DNA of 64,000 nt from Dipteris shenzhenensis (GCA_047967505.1 CM106538.1); one strand, 5' to 3'; positions 31,001 through 44,460 are shown, counted from the first letter of the stretch. Program-made: numbers and translations. Notes: generated by a model from the sequence alone, not told the origin.

Positions 31001-33600
31001 AGCAAGAGATCTTAGATCTTTAATGAAAATTTCCCTACGTGAATCCTAACTAATGGATGTCAGTAGTGCTTTAGAGTGCCTATAGTGTGACAGTGTCTAA
31101 GATATCATTTGGTGGAAAGTCCAAGAGACTATGCTCAGTAAAACCCACCATACTTTAATGGTCTTGAGTCTGTCTCATTAACTCTTTACCTCACCTATGT
31201 GTGTTGATAATACAATTTGGTGGAGGGTAATCTGTCTTGTGCTTCTGTATGCCTAAAGGTTGGTCTCTGTACTGCTCTTGAGACTCTGTACTTCCATAAT
31301 CCTTTAGCAAGGGATCCACCACATGCAGTAGCCTATCTCACCATCCAAGATCAGACGTTATTTGATGTGCGGCATTGAATGCGGAGAGTGCTCTTTGAAT
31401 TGAACTGGTGACCCTGGTCATCTAGAGTCTTGTCACAAGGAAATCTCCACACAGTATTAGTAACATGTGCACAAATAATTAGCATAAAAAATATGCCTAT
31501 ATAAAAAAATATTGGATATATGTAAGTGGTGTTGTAACTGGATGTTACAGGTGTGCCTGGACCACTTACAGCAATATCAGTATTGGTGGTGTGGATTAAG
31601 AAGGCGTTGCCTCATTTTCCAACCATTAAAGATTTGTTTCCTTCCCTCTACTGAATTATGATTGATCTCAGTATCTCCACAGGGTCTCTATTCTGAGGAG
31701 TTTGCGGCCATAGTTATGGGCTACTGTTATGGTAAACTAGTCCACCAGAATATCAGTGTCTCTTTGAGCAAGGCAGCAAGTGTCAGAAATTTGCTTGTCA
31801 TGGACCCCATAACTACAACCACCACTTCCAAGTTTCAAAATAAAAGTACTAGAGACTAGGTGGGGTACGGCTGTTAGACTGGACCCGAATAAAATGCACT
31901 TTGGAACTACATCCATAGACAGAGGATATGACGGATAAATCTTGTCAATTCATGAAAGTCACTCAAAGATGGTTATTAATCATTGCTGGAAATAGGAAGC
32001 ATTTTATAATAAAGGAGAATGCATTGAGAAACAAGACCAAACAATGTAACAATTAGATAAATCGAAGATGTTCAGACTGTAAGTGTGTGGAGGGAGATTC
32101 AGCAGATTCATGGGGTGATTTTTGGCTTTTGTCCCTGTAAATCACCATTCTTGTGGATCCTTATCTTCATCTAGTCTTTGTGAAGACTAAAAACTATATT
32201 GCAAGTCTCTATCATGTAAATGGTTCTTGTTGGATGTATAATGGAAGCTATTTAGCAACATGAGCCTAATTTCTTGGAGACATAAAAATTGGAGACCTCA
32301 AGAAATGCAATACTGATTCTTGGACTTCGTGGTTGAATTTTGTGGAGCAGGGGTTGACTTTGGTCAATATATCGGCAACAACCTTTCCGCAGACATTGGA
32401 TGCACTCCATAGTTATCTTTTGCAGGTTTGCATTTGCATAGGTGTGAGATTTTTTTTTTTTGGCCAAATCTACTTACACAGTCTCTCATTCATCTGCTGG
32501 TAAACCAGCTTCTATTCTGAAGGTCTTTTAACATATGACCATGTATATCTCTCTAGTTTTTATGTGTGGAATGTAAAGAGAGAGTGTGTTGATGGTAGAA
32601 AACCATGAGATTAGCCTCGGCCGGGTGGTGGAGGGTGGTGGGTGGGGTGTGGGTTGGCCGGGGGGGGGGGGGGGGAGAAGTGTGATAGGGGTGGGTTGGG
32701 TCAGTTGGAGCCTATCGAATGCTATCAAGAAAACTGTGCTTTTGATATGCACAATTTGGAGAAATGGTATGTTTAGAGGAACCCTCGAGCACCAGGGGTG
32801 TGTATTTAAAAAGTGTACAATCATTGAATTGTTTGGGTGAATTGTAACATGTACAGAATCCGAGATCAGTTTCCCTTTTTGCAGTGCATCGAAGAAGGAT
32901 GTCAGACTATAGTGAGAAGTCATCCTTCTGAAGATCAAGAATCAAGTTGATGCTCGAAGAGGATCTCAGCATCCCTGCCATTGATATAGAGCATATTTCC
33001 ATTGGGCGCCTGATGGTTACTTTTGTACCAAAATCCAGATGCATTGACATAAGGATGTTCACAACTCTGGTTGATAGGCTGTCAATGCAATGTATGATAA
33101 TTACCACCTTAATTAACAGAAAGAGAACTTTCACAATTTGAAGATGAGGAATAGAAGCTTGAGCTTCTTCTTTCTGAAAAGGAACTTTGATATAATGAGT
33201 AAACAGTCTTCAAAATTAGCCTCTGCTCCCTGTTAAGCATGATATTGTTAATCGAATATACTCCACTTGTTATTACTTGCAGACAATGATAAGCATGCAG
33301 TTGCCATGAAAGAGCTACAACCTAGTGTCACCTTGCAGGTATATCGTATAAGTATTCGCAGACCCTAATTTGCACACATTGTGCATTTGGCAATTATGGA
33401 TAGAAAGGGGTTGTATAGAGCTTATGGAGAATCAGTAATTGTAATACAGGGCTACAGGTGCAAGTCAATTCTATTAGGAATGAGAGCTTTATGAGAGGCT
33501 ATGGATGTAATCTCCTTAGAAAATAAATGGAAAACTACATACATGTTGTAGTGTGCTTAGTGCCTTTGTTTTCTGTATCTCTTGTTTCAGTATTCTATCT
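31001..33600. other. AT-rich stretch with two exon-like segments, otherwise empty
   Basis: No long ORF. Two short segments have exon-like borders: 31681-31730 (preceded by CTCCACAG, reading GLYSEEFAAIVMGYCYG, followed by GTAAAC) and about 33283-33339 (after TTGCAG, reading DNDKHAVAMKELQPSV, followed by GTATAT). A run of 16 G lies at 32660-32675 in a G-rich, potentially quadruplex-forming tract. I see no further exons that would make a gene. Confidence 0.25.
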
Positions 33601-36239
33601 AATCATCGTTGGAAGCTATGTAATGGTTCCAAGCTAATAATTTCCTCGTAGAATGAATGTATTTGTAACAGATCTTGTGGAGGATTGAACAAGAAATAGA
33701 GTTTTCTGAATCAATAGAAATGAAAAATACTTGTAAAAGCATTAATGCAACGTATTTGCATTTCCCCAGGATGATGTGTATGACTGATGCAACTGTATTG
33801 TATTCCGTGGCTTCAATTATCTTTGAATGCATTTGACCTCATGAACTTGTCCTTTGACGGTTTGCATTCTCTCACCCATTCCATATAAAAGATTATTGCA
33901 CACTCAAAATACAGCGTATGTTTGCATGATTATCATAAGAAAATAAATAGTGGTCCCTAATTGCTATGCAGTTCACAATTGTTTTATCAGTCAGTCTAGA
34001 GTAATTTGACTGAACCTGGCTTATCTCCTATGCATTTTTGTGCATCAAGATCTCCATAATTTACATTGTTGGGTGTGCCATTCTGTACAATAGGGATTGT
34101 AATAGAGCATCCGGCTGGTTCTCAAGGCTCTAGGTAAAGACACTGATTGGTCCTACCCATCAAAAAGCTAAAGTCTAGGGAAGAGTCGTGGAAGTGGTTT
34201 GCAAAAAGTGAGTGGGTTGGAAACGATGAGTTATATTCATATAGAAACTAGAGCATCTATGTACGTATGTACATAAGGTTGAAAGCTTGTAAATTTTCAA
34301 TTTCACGAACTTAATCTTTAAAGAACTCTGTTCCAGATATACATGGTTGAACTCATGCTAACCGGTGGTATGTAGGGTGATGAGATCTAGAGGTATTAGT
34401 AGTCCGTCTATAAGGCTTATTAATCTAAATGGAGATAGATGGTCAAAGCTGTTGAGGAAAAAGGTTGACAGCCGTATGGATTTGGCAGCACAGCGTTCAG
34501 AGAGAAGACAAATGCTCAAGGTGGATTGTGCATGCCTCTAGCAAGTTCCAAATTGAGAGTACACGGAAGCTCAAGGTGGACTATGCAGTACTCTAGCAGG
34601 TTTCGAAAAGAGCCATGAAAGATGAAGTTGGAGATGTTGAGAAGGTGGCTGCATTAGGAAAAAGGAGGTTGAAAAGGAGTGATGGAAAAAAGGAGGAAGA
34701 TGAGTCTCAATAGCAAGAGAGATGTCACCTATGAACTTGAAAGGCTGCAATAGGATCTCGGGATACTTTAGTTGAAATCAACGAATCCAAAATTGATATT
34801 GAAGCAGTTAAGACCATGGAGTCGGAAGGTAAAACCTGAGATCGTGGAACACTAGGTGCAGCACATTTTGAAACGAAGGAATGGATGAGCTGAATGCCAA
34901 TGTAAAAACCTTTGAAGAGCAGCTCCAATAGGAAGTGGTAGGTGTGGTGATGCGCAAGAGGGGTTTATTTAAATAAAGTATATCAATAGGTAGAAAGCTG
35001 ATAATAGGCATAAAGGTTCGTGGACACCCTTGCTCTGTACGGAGCACATATATCATCGAGTGTGCACCTCAAACACATGAATATGAGGTTTGTGGAGCAT
35101 GCCAATGAAAGGGAAGGGGTGACTAGGCGCGTGCATGCTTTTATAAGGTGCTAGCACATGCACATTTTGCCCTTGCTAATTATGCAATGGATGCATTGAG
35201 GAGATCGTTAAAGAATATATCTCTTGTGAGGGGAATGAATCAGTTAAGGACACCTCAAGCTCCTAGCTCGTAGTTGGGAGTCCAAATGGAAGGGCATCAC
35301 ACTAGAACATGCTCTCTGTGTCTACCTCTTATGTGTCACAAAGACTACTGAGTCTGGACTCTATACAATGCTATGTTGTTGTGATATTGCATTTAACGTT
35401 GATCTAAGATCTATGGGATGAGGTCTCGAGTTCTCGTCCATATTGTATGGGATAGGGGGATTCGTAAGTGCCTTGGCGCTTAGATGAACTCATCCTTACT
35501 CGGGTGGAGGAAATGCTTCTTGAAGACCATTTTAGCCACATGTGGTTGCAGGGGTGACACCAAAGTTCTATGAATGTAAACTGGCCACTAGGTGATTTGA
35601 TAGACCTGCTACTTTGTCAGACGCAAGGGATATTAAGTGAGTACTAATATGGGGTAGACGATCGAGTCACATGCCTTGAGACTAGAACCATCTCGTGGCA
35701 TATGCATACCAACATTGCTCATCCTCCTTAGATGCAAGCTGCGTGGATGATGAAAGAGCTCTCCAAGATAGTCCTTCTTTGCCCATGTCATAATTTTTGA
35801 CTCAGTCTACTTAAGAATGAGGCATCCATTTGGAGGGGTCTTGTTGCAACTTAGTCAGGATAATGTCATGTGAATTGCATCTCTTACCCCGAATCATCCA
35901 AGAGAGCATCACATATAATCTCTCAAAGCTAGTCCACTCATCCTCTCTAAGGTCTATTGCCCCAAAGGCACCTATATATGGAGTAGCTAGTTGGATTAGA
36001 GAGTCAAAAAGGAGAAAACTCTGTATTTGTGACAATGCGTTATACTTGGCATACCTGTGTCGTTGATTTCATAGAGACTTTTAAAATTGCATCTGACATA
36101 TACATAGGATTAGGCTATCTAAGTGCTCCCTTGCGAAGATGAAAGCCTCACATTGAAGTTGAACCTCATTGGTATTGAAGAACATTACCTTGGTTGACCA
36201 TCTCTCACAAAAGCTCTGTATAGTTGCTAGTCCACCTAT
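33601..36239. other. AT-rich intergenic sequence, no gene recognised
   Basis: Only short interrupted frames. A purine-rich stretch at 34440-34730 reads as broken Lys/Glu-rich sequence on the plus strand and may be an old coding relic. Nothing else is identifiable. Confidence 0.3.
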
Positions 36240-36530
36240 AGGGTAAACATGAAAGTTTGAAGTTGGCAACTTATTCGCTCTTAAGAAGTGGCTTTAGTTT
36301 ATAACAAACTAGCTAAGGGGCTTCATGAAAATGTTTGCTACATGTTTAGCTGTTGAGTGATGAATCAAGTCTATTTTGGTACATTGGATCTTTGACCTAG
36401 TTATGTGATAGTGGAGTTCTATATGACAATGTTTGCTACATGTTTAAGTGTTGAGTGATGAATAGGTCTATTTTTGTACATCGGACCTTTGCCCTAATCA
36501 TGTGATAGTTCCATTTGTTTGGTCTTGAGA
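36240..36530 (-). pseudogene. Copia RNase H C-terminal relic, partly duplicated
   Basis: On the minus strand 36390-36300 reads QCTKIDLIHHSTAKHVANIFMKPLS, the end of copia pol (usually RTKHID..., ...VADIFTKPL). Units 36330-36427 and 36428-36513 are a tandem duplication of about 98 bp, so the motif occurs twice. No upstream RT is visible nearby. Confidence 0.55.
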
Positions 36531-38000
36531 TAAAATTTTCATTTTCTACTAGCGTAGAAGGTCGTGGGGGCGCTTGAGAGTACCTTGTTTTTTTATTATT
36601 GTATTTTCAAACAAAGTGCTTCAAATGCTTGGTTGAATCTTTATATTTTACCTAGTTGTAGACAATGCTATATCATTTTCTTTTTATCCGTTTCTATTTA
36701 TCATGATTTTAGCAACTTAGCATCGCTTTGGTTGAACCATTAGGACTCTTGATATCCGTTTACATCCAATCGAGTGTTTTTTTTTAATTTTTCACAAATG
36801 CAATTATATTCTTCATCCACCTTTTTGTTGCTTCTTTGTAGGAGATGGATTCATCCACTACCATTAGGTTTTTCATAATGCAAAGTTTGTCTTATAGGTC
36901 CACTTTTATCTATGTCTTATATGTCCATCTTTCAGCTTATCACGTTGAACTCTCTCCCTTATTATTGGGTCTTAGCATGCTTAGGTGACATGCTTTTTAT
37001 TCTTTTTAGCATATGGGGAAAAGCATATGTTAGATTATAAATCCCATGTGAAACATGACGTTTTTTAATTTAATGTAGAAGTTCAAATATTTCATGATGA
37101 TTGCATTGCATGTTAAGAGTGCAACTTACCACTTTGTTTCTTGTCACCCAATAAGTTGTCACACAGAATCATTGCTAGAGCGTCTTTTTCAGAACTGCCA
37201 CAAAAGTCTTATGCATGAACCATGCAAAGGCGCCCAACCTAAGAAATCTCGTTCTCTTCAAGACTTCCAACCTCCATTTCAGGGCACCTTCTAAAAGATT
37301 GCAACTGCTTTCAACAATTATGCGTGGAGGGATTGGACCCTCAAAGTCTTTGAGTTGGTTCCACCACCTTGCACGCAGGTCAAGTGCATCAATGCGAAGC
37401 CTTCTTTAGAATAATTTATGTTGTTGCATTGGAAAGTCTAGTAGGATGTGTCAAAGAATGAGGAGGTTGGGTACTTTTTTGCAAAGGCCTTTGCAATTGG
37501 GAGGCATGAATCTTCTCTAGAAAAAGTCAATTGGGCACACTTTGCAAATGGAGTTTGGAAAGAAGCATAATGATTTGAAGGCTAAGACTTGTAGGTGGAA
37601 GGAGAAAGAGACAAGACTCAAAGGTGGTCTATCATGGGAGGATCGAGAAATGAAATTAACAATTTTCATACAAGTTGCTTCATTGACGACTAAAAACTAT
37701 TGAATCTCTTCCATGGCTACTACTAAAAGTATTGGTTTTGAGCACGCTGGAATAGCGAAGGATGAATTGCATGAGCTTATTCACATGACCGTCAAAGCAA
37801 AGTATTCTGTAGAGGAGTGCTCTTTGGAACTCCACCATGTTGAGGGTCTCTCTTCCAAAACATTAGGTATCTCTGAGTTTCAAGTAGATCTCCAAGAACT
37901 AAAGAAATTATGTACATAAGCTTGTTGTGATGAGCTATTGTCTAAAGTAGATGCACTATACCCTCAAAAAAGTCTACAAGCTCTAAGGAATATCGTCATT
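36531..38000. other. AT-rich sequence, no gene recognised
   Basis: A minus-strand frame at about 37190-37405 (RARWWNQLKDFEGPIPPRII...) and a 68-codon plus-strand frame at 37713-37919 (MATTKSIGFEHAGIAKDELH) stay open, but neither matches a family I know. There are no clear splice or promoter signals. Confidence 0.2.
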
Positions 38001-38009
38001 GATGCAAAG

Positions 38010-39260
38010 GTATGCACTTTCAAACATTTTTCATGTGCTTTCTAAATTCCTCACGTGCTCATACTTGCTTTTTATTGTGCTTTAAAAACGTCTTCATGTG
38101 CCTCATGTGCTTAAATATGCTTTCTATCATGCTATCAAAAATTCCTTGTGTGCTTTCTTGTATAGTATGTCCTTTTATGTGCTCTCTATTATGGTTTGAA
38201 GCAGTTCTCGTGTGCTTATAAATGCTTTCTGTTGTGCCTTCAAACATTCCTTGTGTGCTTTCTTGTACAATGTGCACTTTTATATGCTCTCTATTGTGCT
38301 TTAAAGTAGTTCTCATGTACTAATATATGCTTTTTGTTGTGCTTTCAAACACTCGTGTATTTTTTGGTACAACATGTGCTTTCTTGTATAGCATGTGCTT
38401 TCTATTGTGCTTTGAAGCAATCCTCATGTGCTTATATATGCTTTCTATTGTGCTTTCAAACCTTCCTCATGCGCTTTCTTGTAAAGCATGTGCTTTTATA
38501 TGCTCTCTATTGTGCTTTGAAGCAGGTCTCATGTGCTTCTATGTGCTTTCAAACATTTTTCATGTGCTTTTAGAATCCCTTATGTGCTTTGAAGCAGTCC
38601 TCATGTGCTTTTTATTGTGCTTCCCAACATTTCTCATGTGCTTTTATGTGCTTTCTATTATGGTATGAAGCAATTCTCATGTGCATCTATTGTGCTTTAT
38701 ATGCTTTTATGTGCTTTCTATGGTGCTTTTATACATTCGTCATATGCTTTGAAGCAGACCTCATTTGCTTTTATGTGCTTTCTATTCTACTTTCTAACAT
38801 TCTTTTTGCATTCCTCATGTGCATTTATGTGCTTTGAAGCAGTCCTCATGTGCATTTATGTGCTTTGAAGCAGTCCTCATGCTTTTATTTGCTTGTTATT
38901 ACGCTTTCAAGCATTCCTCATGTGCTTTCATAATTCTTCATATGCTTTCTATTGTACTTTGAAGCAAGCCTCATGTAAGTATATATGCTTTCTGTTGTGC
39001 TTTCAAACATTTTTCATGTGCTTTCTTTTGCTTATTAGTCTACTTTGAAGCATTACAAAATTCTTTACAATATGCTATAGAGCAAATTCATGTGCTAAAG
39101 TGTGCTTTTTTTCTTGTGCTATTGCAACATAGGTGCCGTTTGCATGTGCTTGTTGTGTTTTAGGAGCACTGCGTGACATCTTATGTGTTGTTTTCATGTG
39201 TTGTGCTTCATGCTTTAAAGCATACTTATGTGCTTTACTAATGTGCTTTAAAGCATAATC
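38010..39260. repeat. Degenerate tandem array built on TCATGTGCTTT
   Basis: About 1.25 kb of imperfect repeats of a unit of roughly 30-60 bp, such as TTCTCATGTGCTTTTATGTGCTTTCTATTGTGCTTTGAAGCAG broken into variants. TGTGCTTT recurs dozens of times. Frames through it read as Cys/Phe/Leu-rich peptides only because of the repeat; it is not a gene. Confidence 0.85.
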
Positions 39261-39775
39261 ATGGACTTTGGATCATAGCCGAACATCTGTGTCTTGATGC
39301 ATTATGCTTTGTAGGTTTCTAAAGTGTTTGATAACACAAAGCTATGGTCCTGATATAAGCTTGTTCATATAAGTTTTTGATCAAACATGCATCAATTTCT
39401 CGATAGACAAAGTTAAATTTAAGTGAGAGATGTACAAAAAGCAGTTACAACACTTGCACTAGTGCATGCAACTGAAGGAATGGCATGAACATAGCCTCCA
39501 AGTCACAGATTGTCCACATCCTACAGCTTCAAGTGTTGTTGTGTATGACAGAATATTAGTCACAGATTGTCTACATCCTCCAAGTCACAGATTTTCCACA
39601 TCCTCCTACAACATCAAGTGTTGCTGTGTATGATGAAATATTGGTTAGAACCTATACACATTCTTTGCAGTGGTTTTGAATTTGATGGTCATGCTTGGAA
39701 CTCTTATGTTTGCCATGTCACCATATATATCACCCTCTGTGCTTTGTGCTTGTTTGTTTGATGAAAGAAAAATGC
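39261..39775. other. AT-rich sequence with a small duplication
   Basis: CACAGATTGTCCACATCCT-type blocks recur three times at 39505-39605, a short local duplication. No gene seen. Confidence 0.4.
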
Positions 39776-40174
39776 CTATAGAGTGATCAAATGCAAACCA
39801 TTCCTCCAAGGGTAGTCATCTTCTTTCACCCTAGCACTCTTGCTCATATGTTCTTCAAAGGCTTTCTCTGCTGGGATTACTGCTTGAGTATGAGTTTTCA
39901 GACTCCCCTCTACTATTTCTTCATCAATATCAGAGTCATCCGACTTCTTTTGGGCCACAACTGCTTTCTTGTTGAAACTGTCTGGCTCGTTGGACTGCAT
40001 AGATGGAATTGTGTCGGAATTAGTCTTCCTATCATTTATGTACTTCTGTAGAATTCTTACCACATCTACTTCAAACAATGGTACTAATGAAGGGTTTCTT
40101 CTCATAAAATAATCCTCTTCATCCTCTTCCAGCTCTGCCACCATATTAACTCCCTCTTCCTCCATGAGTTGCAT
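39776..40174 (-). CDS. Acidic hypothetical ORF
   Basis: A 132-codon minus-strand frame from an ATG at 40174 to a stop at 39776. It is rich in Glu, Asp and Lys (VAELEEDEEDYFMRRNPSLV near the start, DDSDIDEEIVEG in the middle) and looks largely disordered. I do not recognise a family. It could be an exon or relic of a host gene, or the acidic tail of a transposon protein; there is no homologous neighbour in the window. Confidence 0.25.
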   Translation of the reverse strand: MQLMEEEGVNMVAELEEDEEDYFMRRNPSLVPLFEVDVVRILQKYINDRKTNSDTIPSMQSNEPDSFNKKAVVAQKKSDDSDIDEEIVEGSLKTHTQAVIPAEKAFEEHMSKSARVKEDDYPWRNGLHLITL

Positions 40175-41280
40175 ATACTTGAAAAAGATACTATCTACTT
40201 TTAGAGTTTATCTATTATCTATATTTGTTTCTTAACATTTTCCACTCGAGATGCTCAATTCTAGATAAGTAGGTTGCAACTGGTGATGGTGAAGTACACC
40301 ACATCCCACCAAACTTCCGTCAATCTACTCTTTAGTAACAGATAGTTTGTCAAATGTTTCCCGATCATGTATTGTTCCTTCTACAACAATTTCCAAGTGC
40401 AACTGTCCAAAATTCTACAGTTGGAGAATGTTGATTAGGTTGTGAACCTAGAAATATTCAACAAACTATATTCATGCATCACAAGTTGCTTGTAACTACT
40501 TTCTACTTGACAAGCTATTTCTTGGCAATTTCCTAGATATTAATGCTCACAAAGAGGAACAAGGGCTAATTTTCAATCAGAGACATGGGAAGATCAATCA
40601 TGTTATTCATCAAAGACACCCAAGAGGAGGGGAATTGGTATAGATGTCACAGGAAGCTCTTCATAATTCACCAAAGAGGACACCTTCAAAGAAATAAAAT
40701 GGGCATGAAGATGCCAAAGATGTGGTCTTACCAAAGAAGACACACAGAAATTCACCTACGAGTACAACTATAGATGATGATGGAGGTGTCAAAAACAATG
40801 TTGAATGTGATAAATATGATGAGGATGAAGTAACTTTGTCGTCTTTTGTGCTCATCTCAAGGCACGCTCATTCTCCTGCAAGGCAAATCTCCATGGAATG
40901 GCTTGAGACTATAGCTCCTCATTGCTCCTAAGGATTTCATTTGCAACACAAGATGCCCATCCCACCTTGGGCTCCTCCTCTAGCTATGCTGCAGCCAAAT
41001 TGAAGCTATTGCCTATTGAACCTCCTCCTCTTATAGTAGCGCATTTGAAATGTAAACCCTTTTCTAGGGTAGACTAGGGTGGGGTTGCTAGGAGGGCCCC
41101 CCTAAGTATAGCCCAATCCCTGACATAATATTTGACAATGCTCTTTAAGGAGTTGTCACGTCTTCTCTGTCCAAAGGAGAACTAGAGTGTGCCAGAGGGC
41201 CCAATGCACTCTGCCTCTTGCCAATGGATCTCTACCCCACTAATCATGAAAATGAAGTGCTCCCAAGTGCTCCTCTCCAC
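40175..41280. other. No gene recognised
   Basis: Short frames only. The plus-strand stretch 40585-40930 has low-complexity Lys/Asp/Glu-rich translations but no domain. The right end is decayed LINE-like sequence on the minus strand. Confidence 0.3.
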
Positions 41281-42600
41281 TCACTGTAAGCATCTCAGAG
41301 AAAGAGGGTTAACCTTGCTTCTTCTCCCCATAAGGTTGTTGAAGTCGTCTCCAACAATGAAAGATTCGACATCTAGGAGGAAATCTACCACTCTCCTCCA
41401 AAAGGTTGAGTGGTGTTGTCTATAGGCAAGTGCATACACATTTAGGAGGCAATCTATCAGTCTCCAAAAGGCTAAGTGGTGTTGTCTATAGGCAAGTGCA
41501 TACACATTGAGGATCTAGATCCAAGACTCCCCTACATGCACACCCAACGGAGTTGCCCGAATAAGCTCCCCATGGTCAAAGAGCTGTGGGGTCACTACTT
41601 GAGAAGCCGAGATGCAAACCCCTCCCCCCCCATTCTGGGCTACTATAGGGGACCATACCTCTGGGCCTCTCCCTAGGAGGAGGTGGTGGCAGCGTCCAAT
41701 GTCTACATTTGAAAACATGTGCTCCTACACTAAAAGAAAATCCTTTATTCATCCTACCACTACCCTCTATAACTCTTGCCAAAGAATCAAGTATGTGGCT
41801 AACTACATGCACGATCATGTGCCTAACTACGTGTACGATCGCGGGGCCCATGCACATTCCAACTCACTATTGTCCAATTCATGGGGAGGAGGTATGGGCC
41901 AACATGGCTTAATTATGAGAAGGAGCCTACAAAACTACCTCAAACTTATGATACCTCAAAGGGGGCTTAGAGGGGGATTGATACATGTCCATGCAGTGGC
42001 AAATGAGAGGCATGATTGGAGTCACTCGCACCTTTGAAGTCCATTGCATCATGAATGATACCTCCAACCCTAGCTTGGCTGCACAGTGGTGGTACTTGTG
42101 TAAACTACGCCTCAAGTCCACTCTAATCACTACCATGCCTGTCCCATGTCTATGCCAGGTCTCTCCATAGAGTTGAGCTAAAAAATAGCTGAATCACCAT
42201 GCATGAGCTAAATATCTAGCCCCTGAGGGGGCACCCACTCTGCCATCATGCACAAAATATGTCCTTTCAACTTACATTCGAAGAGTGTGGAGGTCCACTT
42301 CTCATCTCTCATGGAGGCAAAATGAAACCCCAAAATGCATGAGTGCGAGATCTCCCCTTTGTGGGGCTACAAAATTAGAGCTGTCATCTCAAGTGCAAGG
42401 GGATACTCATCTTGGATCTTGAGGTAGTTCCATGTCTGAGCTCCAAAATTCTCTAGGCAAGGGGTGCCCAGGGTGGGGCTTCAGACCCAGAAGCTGGGAA
42501 AATGAGCCACGGGACATATGAGTTTATGAGGAAGGATGAGTCCTCCAGAAGAGCGGAAGAGGCCTACAGCTCAGGTGAGGAGGCCGCCTCAGCTAAAGGA
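41281..42600 (-). pseudogene. LINE fragment on the minus strand: endonuclease and upstream region
   Basis: Minus-strand 41718-41515 reads GRCHHLLLGRGPEVWSPIVA and GGGVCISASQVV, matching the plus-strand LINE at 17340-17470. 41505-41281 reads YALAYRQHHSTFWRR and FIVGDDFNN, the endonuclease GDFN block. A tandem duplication of about 67 bp (around 41410-41510) repeats the YALAYRQHH segment. Upstream (42600-41720) is similar to the repeat at 9456-10050. The order fits an L1 ORF1-to-ORF2 junction; frames are broken throughout. Confidence 0.6.
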
Positions 42601-43930
42601 GAGGTGGAAGACTCAGCCTTGCTCAAGAGCATTGCATCAGGGTTGTGTCCATCCAGGGGGGTCAAGAGGAAGAAGGGGAGGTTAGGAGGATGAAGAGGAG
42701 GGGGTTGACCCTGTTGCTGCAAAGGGAGGAGGAGGGGAAGAAGAAAAGGGGGTGGGGGTGGAGAGAGGTCTGGTGATGATGGTAATTATAGCAAGGGGGA
42801 GGGCGAGGGATCAGTGGAGGATGGGGGACAAGGGCCACCTTTGGAGTAGCTGATGGGGGAACATCACAGACCTATTGTGGTGCTAATGCCGAGGTGCTCA
42901 GAACTCTTGCCACTAAGGGGGCTGCATCAAAGAAATTCTCCTCCTCTAGAGTATGGGTGCAATTGAAGAACCTCTCTCAGGGTTTCTTTCGCTAGGGGGG
43001 ATGCAGTCTCACCCTTTGCCACCTTGTGTTCGATAGAGATAATTTGATGAGATTTGGATTTTCAATTCATTTTGACATTTTTGTTTGTGATTGATCCACA
43101 ACCTCACTTTTTAGGCCACCTCAAAAATGGGAGGTATGAGGGGTTATACACCGACAGTTAGATGTCCTGTATACTATGAGAATCATGGTTAGCACTACTA
43201 TCTCTTTTGCACTATTTTTGTCCCACTCAAGAGTTCTTGTCATATACAAATTAGTTGGCTATTTTCCTTCTTGAGGCCTAGACACAAAGATCAGCTCACA
43301 CAAGCCTAGAGGAGAGCGCATGAGGGACCAACTAAGCCCAATCAAAGCATGATCATGGATATTTTATTTGGTGATTTGAGCTAGGGGCATCAGGGACTAG
43401 ATGCAAGAGAGAGTCAGAGGACATAATTTGATAGAGATGACCCTAGTTGGAAACTCACATGAGGACCATAGATATATCCTCTCTCTTTCACATGGGGAGA
43501 CAGACGAGAGACAGGCCCTAGAGTCACATCATTGAGAATATAGAGGAGGGGGATGGAGTTGGATAGGCTGGCTGATAGCAATGTTCTATCACTAACTTTC
43601 TTCCTTGATGTAGCCCTCACCCAATCTCGAGCCGCTATTAGATGATCTCCTCTCGTCTCTAGTGGGTTGCCCAATGGAGTTTGTTCCATTGGTAGCATAC
43701 ATAGGTTTAGCCATGCAGATGGACGGTTGTTCAATTTAGGGGTTCTCCTTGGTGTTTTCTCTCCTCTTTTGGGATTCTCTAACAATAATATCAAGATGTA
43801 TCATTTTTTTAAATCATCCCAGACATCAACCTTGGCTAGGAGTGGTTTTCTTAGTGGCCCCACCCCTAGGTTTCATTGTATTTGGGTTTCCCAGTCTCAG
43901 ATACCATTTTGGCCTTTGTAGATATTAATA

Positions 43931-43933
<3 letters not shown>
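42601..43933. other. G-rich then AT-rich sequence, no gene recognised
   Basis: 42660-42850 is a G/A-rich low-complexity block resembling 12160-12270. The rest has short frames without domains, including a 126-codon minus-strand frame at 43794-43414 that I cannot place. Confidence 0.3.

Positions 43934-44006
<73 letters not shown>
43934..44006. repeat. (CT)n microsatellite
   Basis: 73 bp of uninterrupted CT dinucleotide. Confidence 0.98.
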
Positions 44007-44008
<2 letters not shown>

Positions 44009-44460
44009 GTTGATCAGAGATAAGGGACGAGCATTTTTCGAGCGAAATCTTCCGAGTGTCCGAGCAAGGGAAAAAAAGAAGCTTCCAACTATTAAAAAAT
44101 ATGGCAAAAATAGATCGGAACAAAACATAGTTTCACTTAGAAATATGCAAAGTATTATAGCAATGCCTATTTTATACAAAAATCTTTAAAAGAATCTTTG
44201 GGAATGGTGAGTAACATAATGGGATGGATTTTAAAAGAAACCCACATGTAGAGTAGACTTCTCTATGAAAATTCCCTTATGATCCTTCTTACAACTTTTA
44301 CTTAATAGGGGGTGACATTGAAATCCCTCTCTCAACCTAGTTTCATGAAAGGGTTTCTCCAAAGAAACCTCATTGAAGCAAGCCATCAAGGTAGTTCCAG
44401 CAAAACCCCTTTGAGTATGTACTCAAGGTAGTACTCATTGAAGCAAGCCATCAAGGTAGT
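44007..44460. other. AT-rich spacer with a short duplication
   Basis: CTCATTGAAGCAAGCCATCAAGGTAGTTCC occurs twice, at about 44368-44398 and 44430-44462, directly before the copia relic. No gene seen. Confidence 0.6.

Noticed and set aside
38012-38868. Overlapping plus-strand frames of 70-110 codons rich in Cys, Phe and Leu that look like membrane proteins
   Set aside because: They arise only from translating the TGTGCTTT repeat array; every unit gives the same peptide pattern.
43925-44179. Minus-strand frames with a long Arg-Glu repeat
   Set aside because: This is the translated (CT)n microsatellite, not a protein.
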